From assembly GCF_000183135.1 (NCBI RefSeq), contig NC_014734.1, positions 1,984,001-2,048,000 on the forward strand: DNA of 64,000 nucleotides. The letters run 5' to 3'. Every line of letters begins with the position of its first letter. Within the stretch, counting starts at the first letter, position 1. Made by a program: the position numbers and the translations under genes. Below the pieces are notes generated by a model that was not told the origin of the DNA, made no database searches, and was given only the letters and a program-made list of their open reading frames with translations. Positions 37,520-45,634 of the stretch are shown here, one piece after another. This DNA is from Paludibacter propionicigenes WB4. GTDB taxonomy: Bacteria > Bacteroidota > Bacteroidia > Bacteroidales > Paludibacteraceae.

Positions 37520-38068
37520 ATGAATATTGCCGTTTTCTGCTCATCGAGCAACCACATAGCTGCGCACTACAAGCAATCAGCTTTTCAACTGGGAGAGCTG
37601 ATTGCCGAAAGTGGTAACACGCTGGTTTATGGCGGTGCTACTGGAGGTTTAATGGATTCGGTAGCCGAAGGGGCTTTCAGCAAAAAAGGAAAAATCATTG
37701 GTGTGATTCCGACAGCCGTAATCCGCATGAACAGGCGAAGTGCGCTGTCTTCTGAGCTCATAACGGTAGAAACCATGAACGAGCGTAAAGCACAAATGAA
37801 AGCATTGTCTGACGTCTTTATTGTGCTTCCGGGAAGTTACGGAACATTGGATGAAATGTTGGATATAATTGCTTCAGGTATAGTAGGCGAACACAAGAAA
37901 ACACTCTACATTGTCAATCAGAATGAATTTTACGATCATTTTCTGAAACAAATAGACTATATGCGCAGTGAGTTATTCATTCCTGCCGAAGAGAAATACA
38001 AACCCGTTATCGTTTCGAACATTAATCACTGTATGGAGTTAATTAAATCGTCAATTGAAAACTCATAA
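37520..38068 (+). CDS. LOG-family (TIGR00730) nucleotide phosphoribohydrolase
   Basis: 182 residues with a Rossmann-like fold. Motifs 'VYGGATGGLMDSVA' and 'LPGSYGTLDEM' correspond to GGGxxGLMG and PGGxGTxxE of the LOG family; the second Gly of PGGxGT is Ser here. 'NRRSALSSELI' and 'NERKAQM' fit the conserved mid-region Arg/Glu. LOG proteins release free bases from nucleoside 5'-monophosphates (cytokinin ribotides in plants; AMP is the usual bacterial substrate). The GH16-like gene follows after 12 bp, suggesting one transcript. Confidence 0.88.
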   Translation: MNIAVFCSSSNHIAAHYKQSAFQLGELIAESGNTLVYGGATGGLMDSVAEGAFSKKGKIIGVIPTAVIRMNRRSALSSELITVETMNERKAQMKALSDVFIVLPGSYGTLDEMLDIIASGIVGEHKKTLYIVNQNEFYDHFLKQIDYMRSELFIPAEEKYKPVIVSNINHCMELIKSSIENS

Positions 38069-38080
38069 TATCGTCATTCT

Positions 38081-39400
38081 ATGAATCTGTTTTGGAAAAA
38101 ACTTTTTGGAGGAATTACTCCTACAGCCAAACTCGAAAAAGATGAAGCTGAACTCGTAAAGGCAATGCATAGATATGCAGAAGTTGAAAAATCTGTTGAA
38201 CTTGCTGAATATAAAAAACTCTCTCACATCATTAAGTCAGCTAAATTTCAGGAGAACAAAAAGATTCTAAAAAACAGGAAATATAAAGATACTGAAGAGT
38301 ACAGAGTGACGAAGAAGTACAAGAAACTTCATAACTCACCGGCAATTAAACTTTATTACCACGTACTGGAATCTGACATTCTAAAGCAGTTTCTGAACTT
38401 TAAGAAAACACCCGACTATGAATTATTAGGTGATAAGAAAAAAGTACAAGCTTCTGAAAATCTCAGGAAATTTAAACAATTCGAACATTCCAAAGAGTAT
38501 AAAACCTACATACGATTTCATAACTCTTACATTATAAAAGAGTATGAACAGCTTGAAACTAAAATAATAAAACCCGAATTTATTAAAGCAAACGAATTTT
38601 GGGCAAACGAAAACCGCTGGCACAGCACCCCCGAGTTTACTCAACAACAACGCTTTCACGAACTAGCTAAAAACGAAGATATTATTTTTTATATAAACGA
38701 AAAACCCGAACGTTTCAAGAATTACCGTTCTTTAAAACCAACGTTCAAAGATGAATTCGAATGGAACACATTGGATAAGTCGCACTGGAATTTCGGATTT
38801 CACTATAAAAGCGACCAACTCATCGCGAGCCATTCGTTTGCCAATGAAAAACAGGCTAATAATGCCGGAAAAAACATCTCGGTGGAAAACGGAATACTGA
38901 AAATAGCCACCAAACACGAAACTGTTACAGCCCGAGCCTGGGATGTATCTAAAGGTTTTATCGATAAAGAATTTAATTTTACCTCTGATGTATTGCAAAC
39001 TGCCAATACTTTCCGTCAAAAACGAGGAATGTTTCGTGCCAAACTTCGTTGCGCAGGCAATGTTCAGCATGCTTTTTGGTTGGGAGCCGATGGAAAATTG
39101 CCTCACGTCAATATTTTCCAATACGATGGAAAAAACATAACGCTGGGTAATGCCAACAAAAACGTAGTTGACGGAATTAAAATTACAGGATTAAATGCTT
39201 CTAAATTTTATATCTATTCGCTGATATGGTCTGACAAAGAGCTTATCTGGCTCATTAATGATTTGGAGGTTTATCGTACTGCCAGCAACATTCCGACAGA
39301 TTCCATGTACCTTGCGTTCAACTCATTTATCTCTCAAAATCAAAAAGGAAGTGCGGGAAGCCTTGAAGTTGACTGGGTTCGTGCATTCACAATTGCTTAA
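38081..39400 (+). CDS. Cytoplasmic protein with helical repeats and an inactive GH16-like domain
   Basis: 439 residues with no signal peptide ('[20 protein letters not shown]'). Residues 20-220 are Lys/Glu/Tyr-rich helices in loose repeats of about 30-40 residues ('[14 protein letters not shown]', '[16 protein letters not shown]', '[15 protein letters not shown]'). Residues 225-439 form a GH16/concanavalin-like sandwich ('[15 protein letters not shown]', '[10 protein letters not shown]', 'HAFWLGAD', '[21 protein letters not shown]'). At the position of the GH16 catalytic motif ExDxxE it reads H342-V-N344-I-F-Q347, so all three acids are replaced. It is therefore probably a non-catalytic sugar- or protein-binding protein. 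It lies between a LOG gene and the Kdo genes, 11 bp before kdsA-kdsC. Confidence 0.75.
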   Translation: MNLFWKKLFGGITPTAKLEKDEAELVKAMHRYAEVEKSVELAEYKKLSHIIKSAKFQENKKILKNRKYKDTEEYRVTKKYKKLHNSPAIKLYYHVLESDILKQFLNFKKTPDYELLGDKKKVQASENLRKFKQFEHSKEYKTYIRFHNSYIIKEYEQLETKIIKPEFIKANEFWANENRWHSTPEFTQQQRFHELAKNEDIIFYINEKPERFKNYRSLKPTFKDEFEWNTLDKSHWNFGFHYKSDQLIASHSFANEKQANNAGKNISVENGILKIATKHETVTARAWDVSKGFIDKEFNFTSDVLQTANTFRQKRGMFRAKLRCAGNVQHAFWLGADGKLPHVNIFQYDGKNITLGNANKNVVDGIKITGLNASKFYIYSLIWSDKELIWLINDLEVYRTASNIPTDSMYLAFNSFISQNQKGSAGSLEVDWVRAFTIA

Positions 39401-39411
39401 ATAATATTTTA

Positions 39412-40782
39412 ATGATAATCGATACGTGCAAAATAAACGTCATTAATCGCTTTGAAATCGGAGGGAGTAATCGCTTCGTATTAATTGCAGGTCCCTGCGC
39501 CATTGAATCGGAAGAAATGACCATGATGGTGGCCGCCAAACTCAAAGAAATTTGCGAAGAGCTTGATATTCATCTCATCTTTAAATCATCGTTCGACAAG
39601 GCTAACCGATCTTCGGTAAAAGCTCCACGAGGCTTAGGTATGAAACGCGGACTTGAGATACTTCAACGTGTAAAAACAGAACTTGATTTACCCATTGTTA
39701 CCGATGTGCATGAAGCCTGGCAATGTGCTGAAGTTGCTAAAGTTGCTGACATGTTGCAAATCCCCGCTTTCCTGTCGCGCCAAACAGATTTATTGGTGGC
39801 AGCTGCGCAGACCGGCAAAATTGTCAATGTAAAGAAAGGTCAGTTTATGGCACCCTGGGATATGAAAAATGTAATTGACAAATTACGTGATTCAGGCAAC
39901 GAAAATATCCTGCTTTGCGAACGTGGATCCAGTTTTGGATATAACAATCTGGTGGTGGACATGACAGGATTGGTCGAAATGCGTTCTTACGGATTTCCGG
40001 TGGTTTTTGATGCGACGCATGCTGTTCAGAAACCCGGAGGACAAGGAACTTCCACCGGAGGAAATCGCGAGATGGTTCCCTATCTGATGCGTGCTGCACT
40101 AGCTGTTGGAGTTGATGCCATTTTTGCTGAAGTGCATCCTGATCCCGACCATGCTTTTTCTGATGGGCCAAATCAGATTCACCTTTCAAGAATAAAAGAG
40201 ATCCTAGAGCAAGCAATTGCTATTGATAATATTACAAAACAGTTAGCAGTAAGCAATAAGCAGCAAGCAGTATGCGCAAAAATCCCAACTAAAAATCACC
40301 AACCCATTAAAATAAAACTCTTATTGACCGATGTGGATGGCGTGCTGACCGATGCAGGAATGTATTATTCCGAAGCAGGTGATGAATTGAAGAAATTCAA
40401 TACTCACGATGGAATGGGTCTGCAACTGATTAGGGATAAAGGCATTAAAACTGGTATTATCACCTCCGAAGATACAAAACTTGTAGAACGAAGATTCAAC
40501 AAACTTAAGTTAGACTACCTGTATCAGGGCAAACGCGAAGGCGGTAAGCTTGCCTCTGTGAAAGAAATATGCAGTAAGGAAGGTTTGAAATTATCGGAAG
40601 TTGCCTACATTGGTGACGATGTAAATTGTTTTGAACTTTTGTCGAATGTTGGCTTAGCTGCTTGTCCATCAAACGCATTGGACACTATCAAAAATATTCC
40701 CGGAATTATTCAGATGAAGAAAAAAGGCGGTGAAGGATGCGTTCGGGAGTTTGTGGAAATGATTATGAACAGCTATTGCTGA
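39412..40782 (+). CDS. kdsA-kdsC: KdsA-KdsC fusion: Kdo-8-phosphate synthase and Kdo-8-phosphate phosphatase
   Basis: One 456-residue protein carries two consecutive Kdo enzymes. Residues 1-270 are KdsA, which condenses arabinose 5-phosphate with phosphoenolpyruvate: 'GPCAIES' with C29 (the metal-dependent class), '[11 protein letters not shown]', 'FDATHAVQ' and '[10 protein letters not shown]'. Residues 300-456 are KdsC, a HAD phosphatase: '[11 protein letters not shown]' with D307 and D309, 'GIITSEDT', and 'AYIGDDVNC'. The linker (273-300) is Gln/Lys-rich and encoded partly by four imperfect 7-base repeats at 40245-40272. kdsD follows after 12 bp, so three consecutive steps toward lipid A Kdo come from two adjacent genes. 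No own start signal for the KdsC half is apparent. Confidence 0.93.
   Translation: MIIDTCKINVINRFEIGGSNRFVLIAGPCAIESEEMTMMVAAKLKEICEELDIHLIFKSSFDKANRSSVKAPRGLGMKRGLEILQRVKTELDLPIVTDVHEAWQCAEVAKVADMLQIPAFLSRQTDLLVAAAQTGKIVNVKKGQFMAPWDMKNVIDKLRDSGNENILLCERGSSFGYNNLVVDMTGLVEMRSYGFPVVFDATHAVQKPGGQGTSTGGNREMVPYLMRAALAVGVDAIFAEVHPDPDHAFSDGPNQIHLSRIKEILEQAIAIDNITKQLAVSNKQQAVCAKIPTKNHQPIKIKLLLTDVDGVLTDAGMYYSEAGDELKKFNTHDGMGLQLIRDKGIKTGIITSEDTKLVERRFNKLKLDYLYQGKREGGKLASVKEICSKEGLKLSEVAYIGDDVNCFELLSNVGLAACPSNALDTIKNIPGIIQMKKKGGEGCVREFVEMIMNSYC
40245..40272 (+). repeat. Four 7-base repeats encoding the KdsA-KdsC linker
   Basis: AGCAGTA, AGCAATA, AGCAGCA, AGCAGTA in direct succession. The period is not a multiple of three, and this kind of short repeat is otherwise typical of intergenic DNA in this phylum. 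Confidence 0.75.
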
Positions 40783-40794
40783 AAACATATTGAA

Positions 40795-41757
40795 ATGGAT
40801 TTTATACAACGAAGCAAAGAGATATTTAATCTTGAAATAGCCGAACTCCAAAAGCTAGCAGACAAGATTGGACCGGAAATAAACCAAGCCGTGGAACAAA
40901 TTTATGCCTGCAAAGGGAAATTGGTTATCATGGGAGTGGGTAAAACGGGAATTATCGGACACAAAATCGCATCCTCGCTTGCTTCAACCGGCACCTCGTC
41001 GATATTTATAAATGCTGCCGAAGCCATGCATGGCGACCTGGGCATGATTAATAGTAACGATATAGTGATGTTGATTTCTAACAGTGGCAACTCTGCTGAA
41101 ATTCTGAATGTAGTGGCTCCACTCAAGGAAATTGGTTGCTCACTGATGGCTATGACCGGCAATCCAAGATCCGCATTGGCAAAAGAGGTATCATTGGTTC
41201 TCAATGTCGGCATATCAAAGGAAGCCTGTCCACTCGGACTTGCACCAACTACATCAACCACGGCCACCCTGGTTATGGGCGATGCGCTGACCATCTGCTT
41301 AATGGAGCGTAGGGGATTTAAAGCCGAAAATTTTGCTCTTTATCATCCGGGAGGAGCATTAGGTCGTCGCCTGATTTCAAGAGTGAAAGATGAAATGTTC
41401 ACTGACATTCCGAAAGTACATGAAACCACTATTTTCAAGGATATTATTTACGAGGTAAGTAATAAGCGCCTTGGAATGACAATGGTTTACAACGACGCTG
41501 AACAAGCTGTAGGCATCATAACCGATGGTGATATCAGACGTGCCATTCAAAAATTTGATGAGCTCAAGAACCTTACTGCTGCTGAAATTATGACTCACAG
41601 CTTCAAGAGAATTACTCCTGATGAGCTACTCACTGAAGCACTTGAGCTCATGGACATCAACAAAATAACAACTTTAACCGTTGTAGATGCGTCAGATCAG
41701 GTTATTGGTATTCTTTCTATTCATAATATTATTGATTTCAGAATAAAGCATAAATAA
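40795..41757 (+). CDS. kdsD: Arabinose-5-phosphate isomerase (KdsD/KpsF/GutQ)
   Basis: Makes arabinose 5-phosphate from ribulose 5-phosphate, the first step of Kdo synthesis. The 320 residues begin with a SIS domain ('VGKTGIIGHKIASSLASTGT', 'HGDLGMI', 'SNSGNSAEI', 'LAPTTSTTATLVMGDAL'), then two CBS domains (about 205-320, 'GMTMVYNDAEQAVGIITDGDIRR' and 'TTLTVVDASDQVIGI'). The conserved 'ALYHPGGALGRRL' closes the SIS part. The gene directly follows the kdsA-kdsC fusion, and its TAA abuts the TTG start of the radical SAM gene. Confidence 0.96.
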   Translation: MDFIQRSKEIFNLEIAELQKLADKIGPEINQAVEQIYACKGKLVIMGVGKTGIIGHKIASSLASTGTSSIFINAAEAMHGDLGMINSNDIVMLISNSGNSAEILNVVAPLKEIGCSLMAMTGNPRSALAKEVSLVLNVGISKEACPLGLAPTTSTTATLVMGDALTICLMERRGFKAENFALYHPGGALGRRLISRVKDEMFTDIPKVHETTIFKDIIYEVSNKRLGMTMVYNDAEQAVGIITDGDIRRAIQKFDELKNLTAAEIMTHSFKRITPDELLTEALELMDINKITTLTVVDASDQVIGILSIHNIIDFRIKHK

Positions 41758-42606
41758 TTGAAATTCAAAAAAATATATATAGAAATAACGAATAGCTGCA
41801 ATTTCGATTGCAGCTTTTGTTTTAAAACGTCGAGAGCTACGAAATTCATGACTCCTGATGAGTTTCAAACAATTGTGGATAAAATACGACCTTTCACCAA
41901 CTATATCTATTTACATGTGTTGGGCGAACCACTCTTGCACCCACAGCTTGATGAAATTCTGAGCATTGCCGAAACTGCCGGATTAAATATCAATATAACA
42001 ACCAATGGAGGATTACTGCAACGGAAGAAAGACATTCTGCTCAAACACAGTATCCGACAAATCAATATCTCGCTACATGATGCTGAAGAAAACATTAAAC
42101 CTGAAAAATGGGATGAATATCTTCAGACTATGCTTGATTTCAGCATCCTGTTCTCCCCAAAAACATACGTTTGCCTCCGGCTATGGAACTCTACAAATGA
42201 AGCGAGTGAGAATTTCAACGCTATCTGTCTAAAAAAAATCGGACAACAGTTTTGCTTGTCAACTGATGATCTTAAGATCGATGAAAAAAATGGAAATGGA
42301 GTAAAACTGGCCGATCATATTTTCCTGCAACGTGCTCCGCGGTTCGAGTGGCCTGACGAAGATAACGAGCAGACGCAAACCCGGAAGACATGTTATGCAT
42401 TGCGCGATCATATAGCCATACTGGCCGGTGGAGAAGTGATTCCGTGCTGTCTGGATGCCGATGCCAATATGAAACTGGGAAATATCTTTACCGAAAAACT
42501 GACAAACATTCTAAACACGAACAAAGCCAAAGACATAAAAAAAGGGTTCGAACAACGAAAAGTTGTCGAACCCATATGTGCCACCTGCGGGTTTATTATT
42601 GATTAG
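41758..42606 (+). CDS. Radical SAM protein with SPASM-like C-terminus
   Basis: 282 residues. The TTG at 41758 directly abuts the kdsD stop and is the only start before the iron-sulfur motif C14-x3-C18-x2-C21 ('NSCNFDCSFCF'). Further signatures are 'LHVLGEPLLHP' (the GGE-like motif) and 'NITTNGGLL'. The C-terminus has cysteines in 'KTCYALRD', 'VIPCCLDAD' and 'PICATCGF', a SPASM/twitch-type auxiliary cluster region. Such proteins modify peptides, sugars or nucleotides by radical chemistry. Tight coupling to kdsD hints at an envelope or Kdo-related substrate, but nothing in the sequence names it. Confidence 0.88.
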   Translation: MKFKKIYIEITNSCNFDCSFCFKTSRATKFMTPDEFQTIVDKIRPFTNYIYLHVLGEPLLHPQLDEILSIAETAGLNINITTNGGLLQRKKDILLKHSIRQINISLHDAEENIKPEKWDEYLQTMLDFSILFSPKTYVCLRLWNSTNEASENFNAICLKKIGQQFCLSTDDLKIDEKNGNGVKLADHIFLQRAPRFEWPDEDNEQTQTRKTCYALRDHIAILAGGEVIPCCLDADANMKLGNIFTEKLTNILNTNKAKDIKKGFEQRKVVEPICATCGFIID

Positions 42607-42649
42607 TACAGTTTCTTACGTCTCTAGCGCACCATTTTATCTCGCCATC

Positions 42650-43708
42650 CTAAATGGTCAATCCATCCAATAACTTTATATAAATATCTATAGCTTCGTT
42701 TATTTCGCTAATCAAAATATATTCATCAGCCGTATGAGAACGGGCAGAATCGCCGGGTCCCATTTTCAGACTGGGGAAAGGCATAAGCGCCTGATCAGAA
42801 AGAGTCGGCGACCCAAAAACAGTTCTGTTCAATTCACGCCCACGTTTCACTATTGCATGGTTTAATGGCGTAGCAGTTGAACTCAAACGCGTTGAGCGAG
42901 GAATAACAGAGCATTCAATATGCCTGTCAATTTCATCCAGAATTTCCTGATTGGAATACATTTCATTGCTCCGCACATCAACCACAAAAGAACATTTATC
43001 CGGAATCACATTGTGTTGCGTACCGGCATTTATCTGCGTCACGGTCATTTTTACAGCACCAAGAAGCTCCGATTTTTTTTCAAAATCAAATGTTTTAAAC
43101 CATTCGATAGCAGACAAAGCTTTGTATATAGCATTTTCGCCTTCATTACGCGCTGCATGTCCTGCCTTTCCCTGAACTTCGCAGTCGAGCACCATCAATC
43201 CTTTCTCAGCAACAGCTAAATTCATTCCCGTAGGCTCGCCCACTATGGCAAAATCAATTTTGGGCAATTCATGCAATAGGCTTTCTATCCCATTGCGACC
43301 CGAAATTTCCTCTTCGGCCGACGCGGCAAAAATCAGATTATAGGATTGTTGCTTCTGCGTAAGGTAAAAAAAAGCATGCAGTAAACTCACCACACTCGCA
43401 CCCGCATCGTTACTTCCCAAACCAAATAACTTCCCATTCTCCACTGACGGTTTAAACGCATCGCGCATCCAACCTGCAACCGGCTTCACCGTATCAATAT
43501 GAGAATTCAGCAGCACTGTAGGGCGTTCCGAATCAAATCCGGGAGGCAATATCCATACATTATTGTCTTTTCGAACTGCCACATAACCCTTCATCTCGAT
43601 ATATCGCTCGAGAAAATCTGCCACCTGTTTTTCCTCTTTGCTGAAAGAAGGAATAGCAATCAGCTGTTGAAGTAAAGCTACGGCATCGTTCGTTTCGTCT
43701 TGATACAT
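42650..43708 (-). CDS. M20 deacylase, acetyl-/succinylornithine deacetylase-like (ArgE type)
   Basis: 352-residue zinc amidohydrolase. Metal-site motifs are 'LLNSHIDTVKP' (His and Asp), 'GLGSNDAGAS' (bridging Asp), 'ASAEEEISG' (catalytic Glu pair) and 'IVGEPTGMN'; a small dimerisation domain lies at about 170-270. The argB and argF' genes nearby suggest it removes the acyl group from N-acyl-ornithine or N-acyl-citrulline in the arginine pathway. With the succinyl-specific carbamoyltransferase present, the acyl group may be succinyl. The stop is 43 bp from the convergent radical SAM gene, and the start is 1 bp from the next gene upstream. Confidence 0.82.
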   Translation of the reverse strand: MYQDETNDAVALLQQLIAIPSFSKEEKQVADFLERYIEMKGYVAVRKDNNVWILPPGFDSERPTVLLNSHIDTVKPVAGWMRDAFKPSVENGKLFGLGSNDAGASVVSLLHAFFYLTQKQQSYNLIFAASAEEEISGRNGIESLLHELPKIDFAIVGEPTGMNLAVAEKGLMVLDCEVQGKAGHAARNEGENAIYKALSAIEWFKTFDFEKKSELLGAVKMTVTQINAGTQHNVIPDKCSFVVDVRSNEMYSNQEILDEIDRHIECSVIPRSTRLSSTATPLNHAIVKRGRELNRTVFGSPTLSDQALMPFPSLKMGPGDSARSHTADEYILISEINEAIDIYIKLLDGLTI

Positions 43709-43709
43709 A

Positions 43710-44579
43710 TCAATTTATAAGTTTTTTTTCTTTCAACCAGGTTTTCAATAATTCAGGCCAGTTATCTGCCGGAATACCGTTTTTTCTCATTCCAAATCCA
43801 TGACCACCGACATCAAATGTATGAAGTTCTGCAGGTACATTTTTCGCTTTCAATGCTTTCAGCAAATTCTCACTATTGGCAATTGGCACAGCCCCATCAT
43901 CTTTTGCGTGAACAATAAATGTAGGCGGAGTCCTTTTTGTCACTTGTAACTCATTTGAATATTGTCTTACCAATTCGGCAGAAGGGTCTTTACCCAAAAG
44001 ATTTTCACGTGACCCGGCATGCGTCAGCTCTTTGCTCATTGTTACCACAGGATAGGCCAGAATCATAAACGATGGGCGTTCTGTTTTCGTTCTAAAATGC
44101 GTACCGGCTGTAGAAGCTAAATGTCCACCGGCAGAGAAGCCCATAATGCCGATTTTATTTTTGTCGATATTCCAAACTTTAGCACGTTTGTGAATTATTT
44201 TCAGTGCAGTTTGAGCATCGGCCAGCGGTAAACCGGCATGTCCATTAGGCATTCGATAATATAATACAAAAGCCGTTACACCTAAATCATTGAACCATTT
44301 AGCAATTTCCGAACCTTCTTTAATCTGCGCAACACCTACATAGCCACCTCCCGGACATATTAAAACTGCTGCTCCACTAGCTATTTCTTTAGGTGCAGGG
44401 TAGACATACATGCGTGGTTCAGATGTATTAATTATAAATTCAGGATCACGGTAAGTCTCAGGCAAAGTAATTCCATTACTTTCATGCGATCCGTTTGGGT
44501 AAAGTTTTATTTCCTGCTGTGCCGACAAAGCATGACAAAACAATAAAAGAAAAAAAACAGAGATAAATAGTTGTTTCAT
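43710..44579 (-). CDS. Secreted alpha/beta-hydrolase, paralogue of the xylan-locus esterase
   Basis: 289 residues from the ATG at 44579, which begins a clear signal peptide ('LFISVFFLLLFCHALSA'); the open frame runs 33 codons further upstream without a signal-like start. It shares 'LICPGGGYVGVA', 'GIMGFSAGGHLAST', 'LLGKDPSAELV', 'YSNELQVTKRTPPTFIVHAKDD' (in part) and 'GGHGF' with the protein at 9928-10824, so the Ser-Asp-His triad is intact. A small-ester or acetyl-sugar substrate is likely. It sits directly before the ArgE-like gene with one base between them, an odd pairing for a carbohydrate esterase. Confidence 0.83.
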   Translation of the reverse strand: MKQLFISVFFLLLFCHALSAQQEIKLYPNGSHESNGITLPETYRDPEFIINTSEPRMYVYPAPKEIASGAAVLICPGGGYVGVAQIKEGSEIAKWFNDLGVTAFVLYYRMPNGHAGLPLADAQTALKIIHKRAKVWNIDKNKIGIMGFSAGGHLASTAGTHFRTKTERPSFMILAYPVVTMSKELTHAGSRENLLGKDPSAELVRQYSNELQVTKRTPPTFIVHAKDDGAVPIANSENLLKALKAKNVPAELHTFDVGGHGFGMRKNGIPADNWPELLKTWLKEKKLIN

Positions 44580-44682
44580 CGTCAGTTCTAAGAGGATTGA
44601 TCGTTCAACGTTGATGTTTTTAATAAAATCGACACAAAGGTAAAAATGTTTTTGTAATACTCGGATATAATTTCGCAACGAA

Positions 44683-45381
44683 TTAATTCAAACCACATTC
44701 TGTTAGCAGAGCCACCAACTCAGCCGTATTTTTCACACCCGCTTTATGGATAATATTCGTGCGATGCTTTTTGGCCGTTTTAATGCTGATAAACAATTTC
44801 TCGGAAATAAATTTATCTGTCTTTCCTTTTACTATTAATGTTAGAATTTCCTTCTCCCTTTTGGTGAACGTGGTGAGCCTTAAGCAGCTCTTTAACTGTT
44901 TTATTTCTTTCAACGCAGCTACCAGCTGATTATCAGTATGCATTGTATCCGTAATATCCATAGCCACTACCAATAACTGTCGCGACGAACCATCATCAAA
45001 GGTTTTTATTGTCACGCCATGACCATAGCTCCAGTGATATTCTGATTGGTCTTTATACCTGACTCGTTGCATACAAACAAGCACCTGTAAAGAGGCATCT
45101 TCATAATATTTTGTAATAGGTATGGGTAGTATTTCCAAGTCATCGGGGTGTATAATTTCCTGAAAATACCGATACCCCATTTGCGTGATTTCTTCTTGCG
45201 AATAGCCCACCGCATCAAGTCCGGTTTTATTTGTCCAGATATTCCTACAAGAAAGCGGATCGCCCGGCTTTTGCAGTTCATTAATATATACAACCGCCGG
45301 AAGCAAATCAAAAATATTTTGAAAAAAAGCTAATTCATCCGACTTATCTTCAGTTTTACTTACAGGCAAATTTGCATCCAT
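44683..45381 (-). CDS. PAS-LuxR transcription regulator
   Basis: 232 residues. A PAS-like sensor domain (about 18-145: 'DLLPAVVYINEL', 'GYRYFQEIIHPDD', 'YHWSYGHGVTI', 'LLVVAMDIT') is followed by a LuxR-type helix-turn-helix (about 165-230: 'FTKREKEILTLIVKGKTDKFISEKLFIS' in part, 'KTAKKHRTNII'). No transmembrane segment and no phosphoacceptor domain are seen, so it should sense a small ligand or redox state in the cytoplasm. It is divergent from the secreted-protein pair at 45635-48456, with a palindrome between the two promoters, suggesting it controls that pair and itself. Confidence 0.88.
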   Translation of the reverse strand: MDANLPVSKTEDKSDELAFFQNIFDLLPAVVYINELQKPGDPLSCRNIWTNKTGLDAVGYSQEEITQMGYRYFQEIIHPDDLEILPIPITKYYEDASLQVLVCMQRVRYKDQSEYHWSYGHGVTIKTFDDGSSRQLLVVAMDITDTMHTDNQLVAALKEIKQLKSCLRLTTFTKREKEILTLIVKGKTDKFISEKLFISIKTAKKHRTNIIHKAGVKNTAELVALLTECGLN

Positions 45382-45408
45382 ACCCCAAGAAATTAGTTAT
45401 TTACAGTG

Positions 45409-45416
45409 CAAATATA
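45409..45416 (-). promoter_or_regulatory. -7 box for the PAS-LuxR gene
   Basis: Minus strand TATATTTG matches TAnnTTTG. It gives a leader of about 20 bases before the ATG at 45381. Confidence 0.5.
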
Positions 45417-45431
45417 CTACTAAAGTAGTAT
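45414..45431. promoter_or_regulatory. Candidate operator palindrome between divergent promoters
   Basis: ATACTAC-TAAA-GTAGTAT, a perfect 7+4+7 dyad. It overlaps the -7 box of the PAS-LuxR gene on one side and touches the -33 TTG of the rightward promoter on the other, which is where a dimeric LuxR-type regulator could block or activate both. Confidence 0.45.
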
Positions 45432-45461
45432 TGTTTAAAATTTTAGAACAAATTATTTTTG
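45431..45461 (+). promoter_or_regulatory. Promoter of the secreted-protein pair
   Basis: TTG at 45431-45433 and TATTTTTG at 45454-45461 are separated by 20 bases, a good Bacteroidota -33/-7 pair. Transcription near 45468 would leave a leader of about 167 bases before the ATG at 45635. Confidence 0.55.
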
Positions 45462-45634
45462 CAAACGTATTACAACACATTTTCAATAAAATATCCCAGA
45501 ACACTAACTTAAAATAGGAGTATTAGCACGTATAACTGCAGTTATTCAGTAAGAAACTTAAGTAAATTATCCCATCTCAATCAAAATCAATAGAAATTTC
45601 TAAAACCACAATTATTAAGTTCAAAAAAACCAAT

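Noticed and set aside
40245-40272. 7-base repeats in kdsA-kdsC called as proven phase variation
   Set aside because: The four units are imperfect, which lowers slippage; kept only as a possibility in the finding.
44580-44678. 33 extra N-terminal residues of the second esterase
   Set aside because: They would bury the signal peptide that begins at the ATG at 44579.
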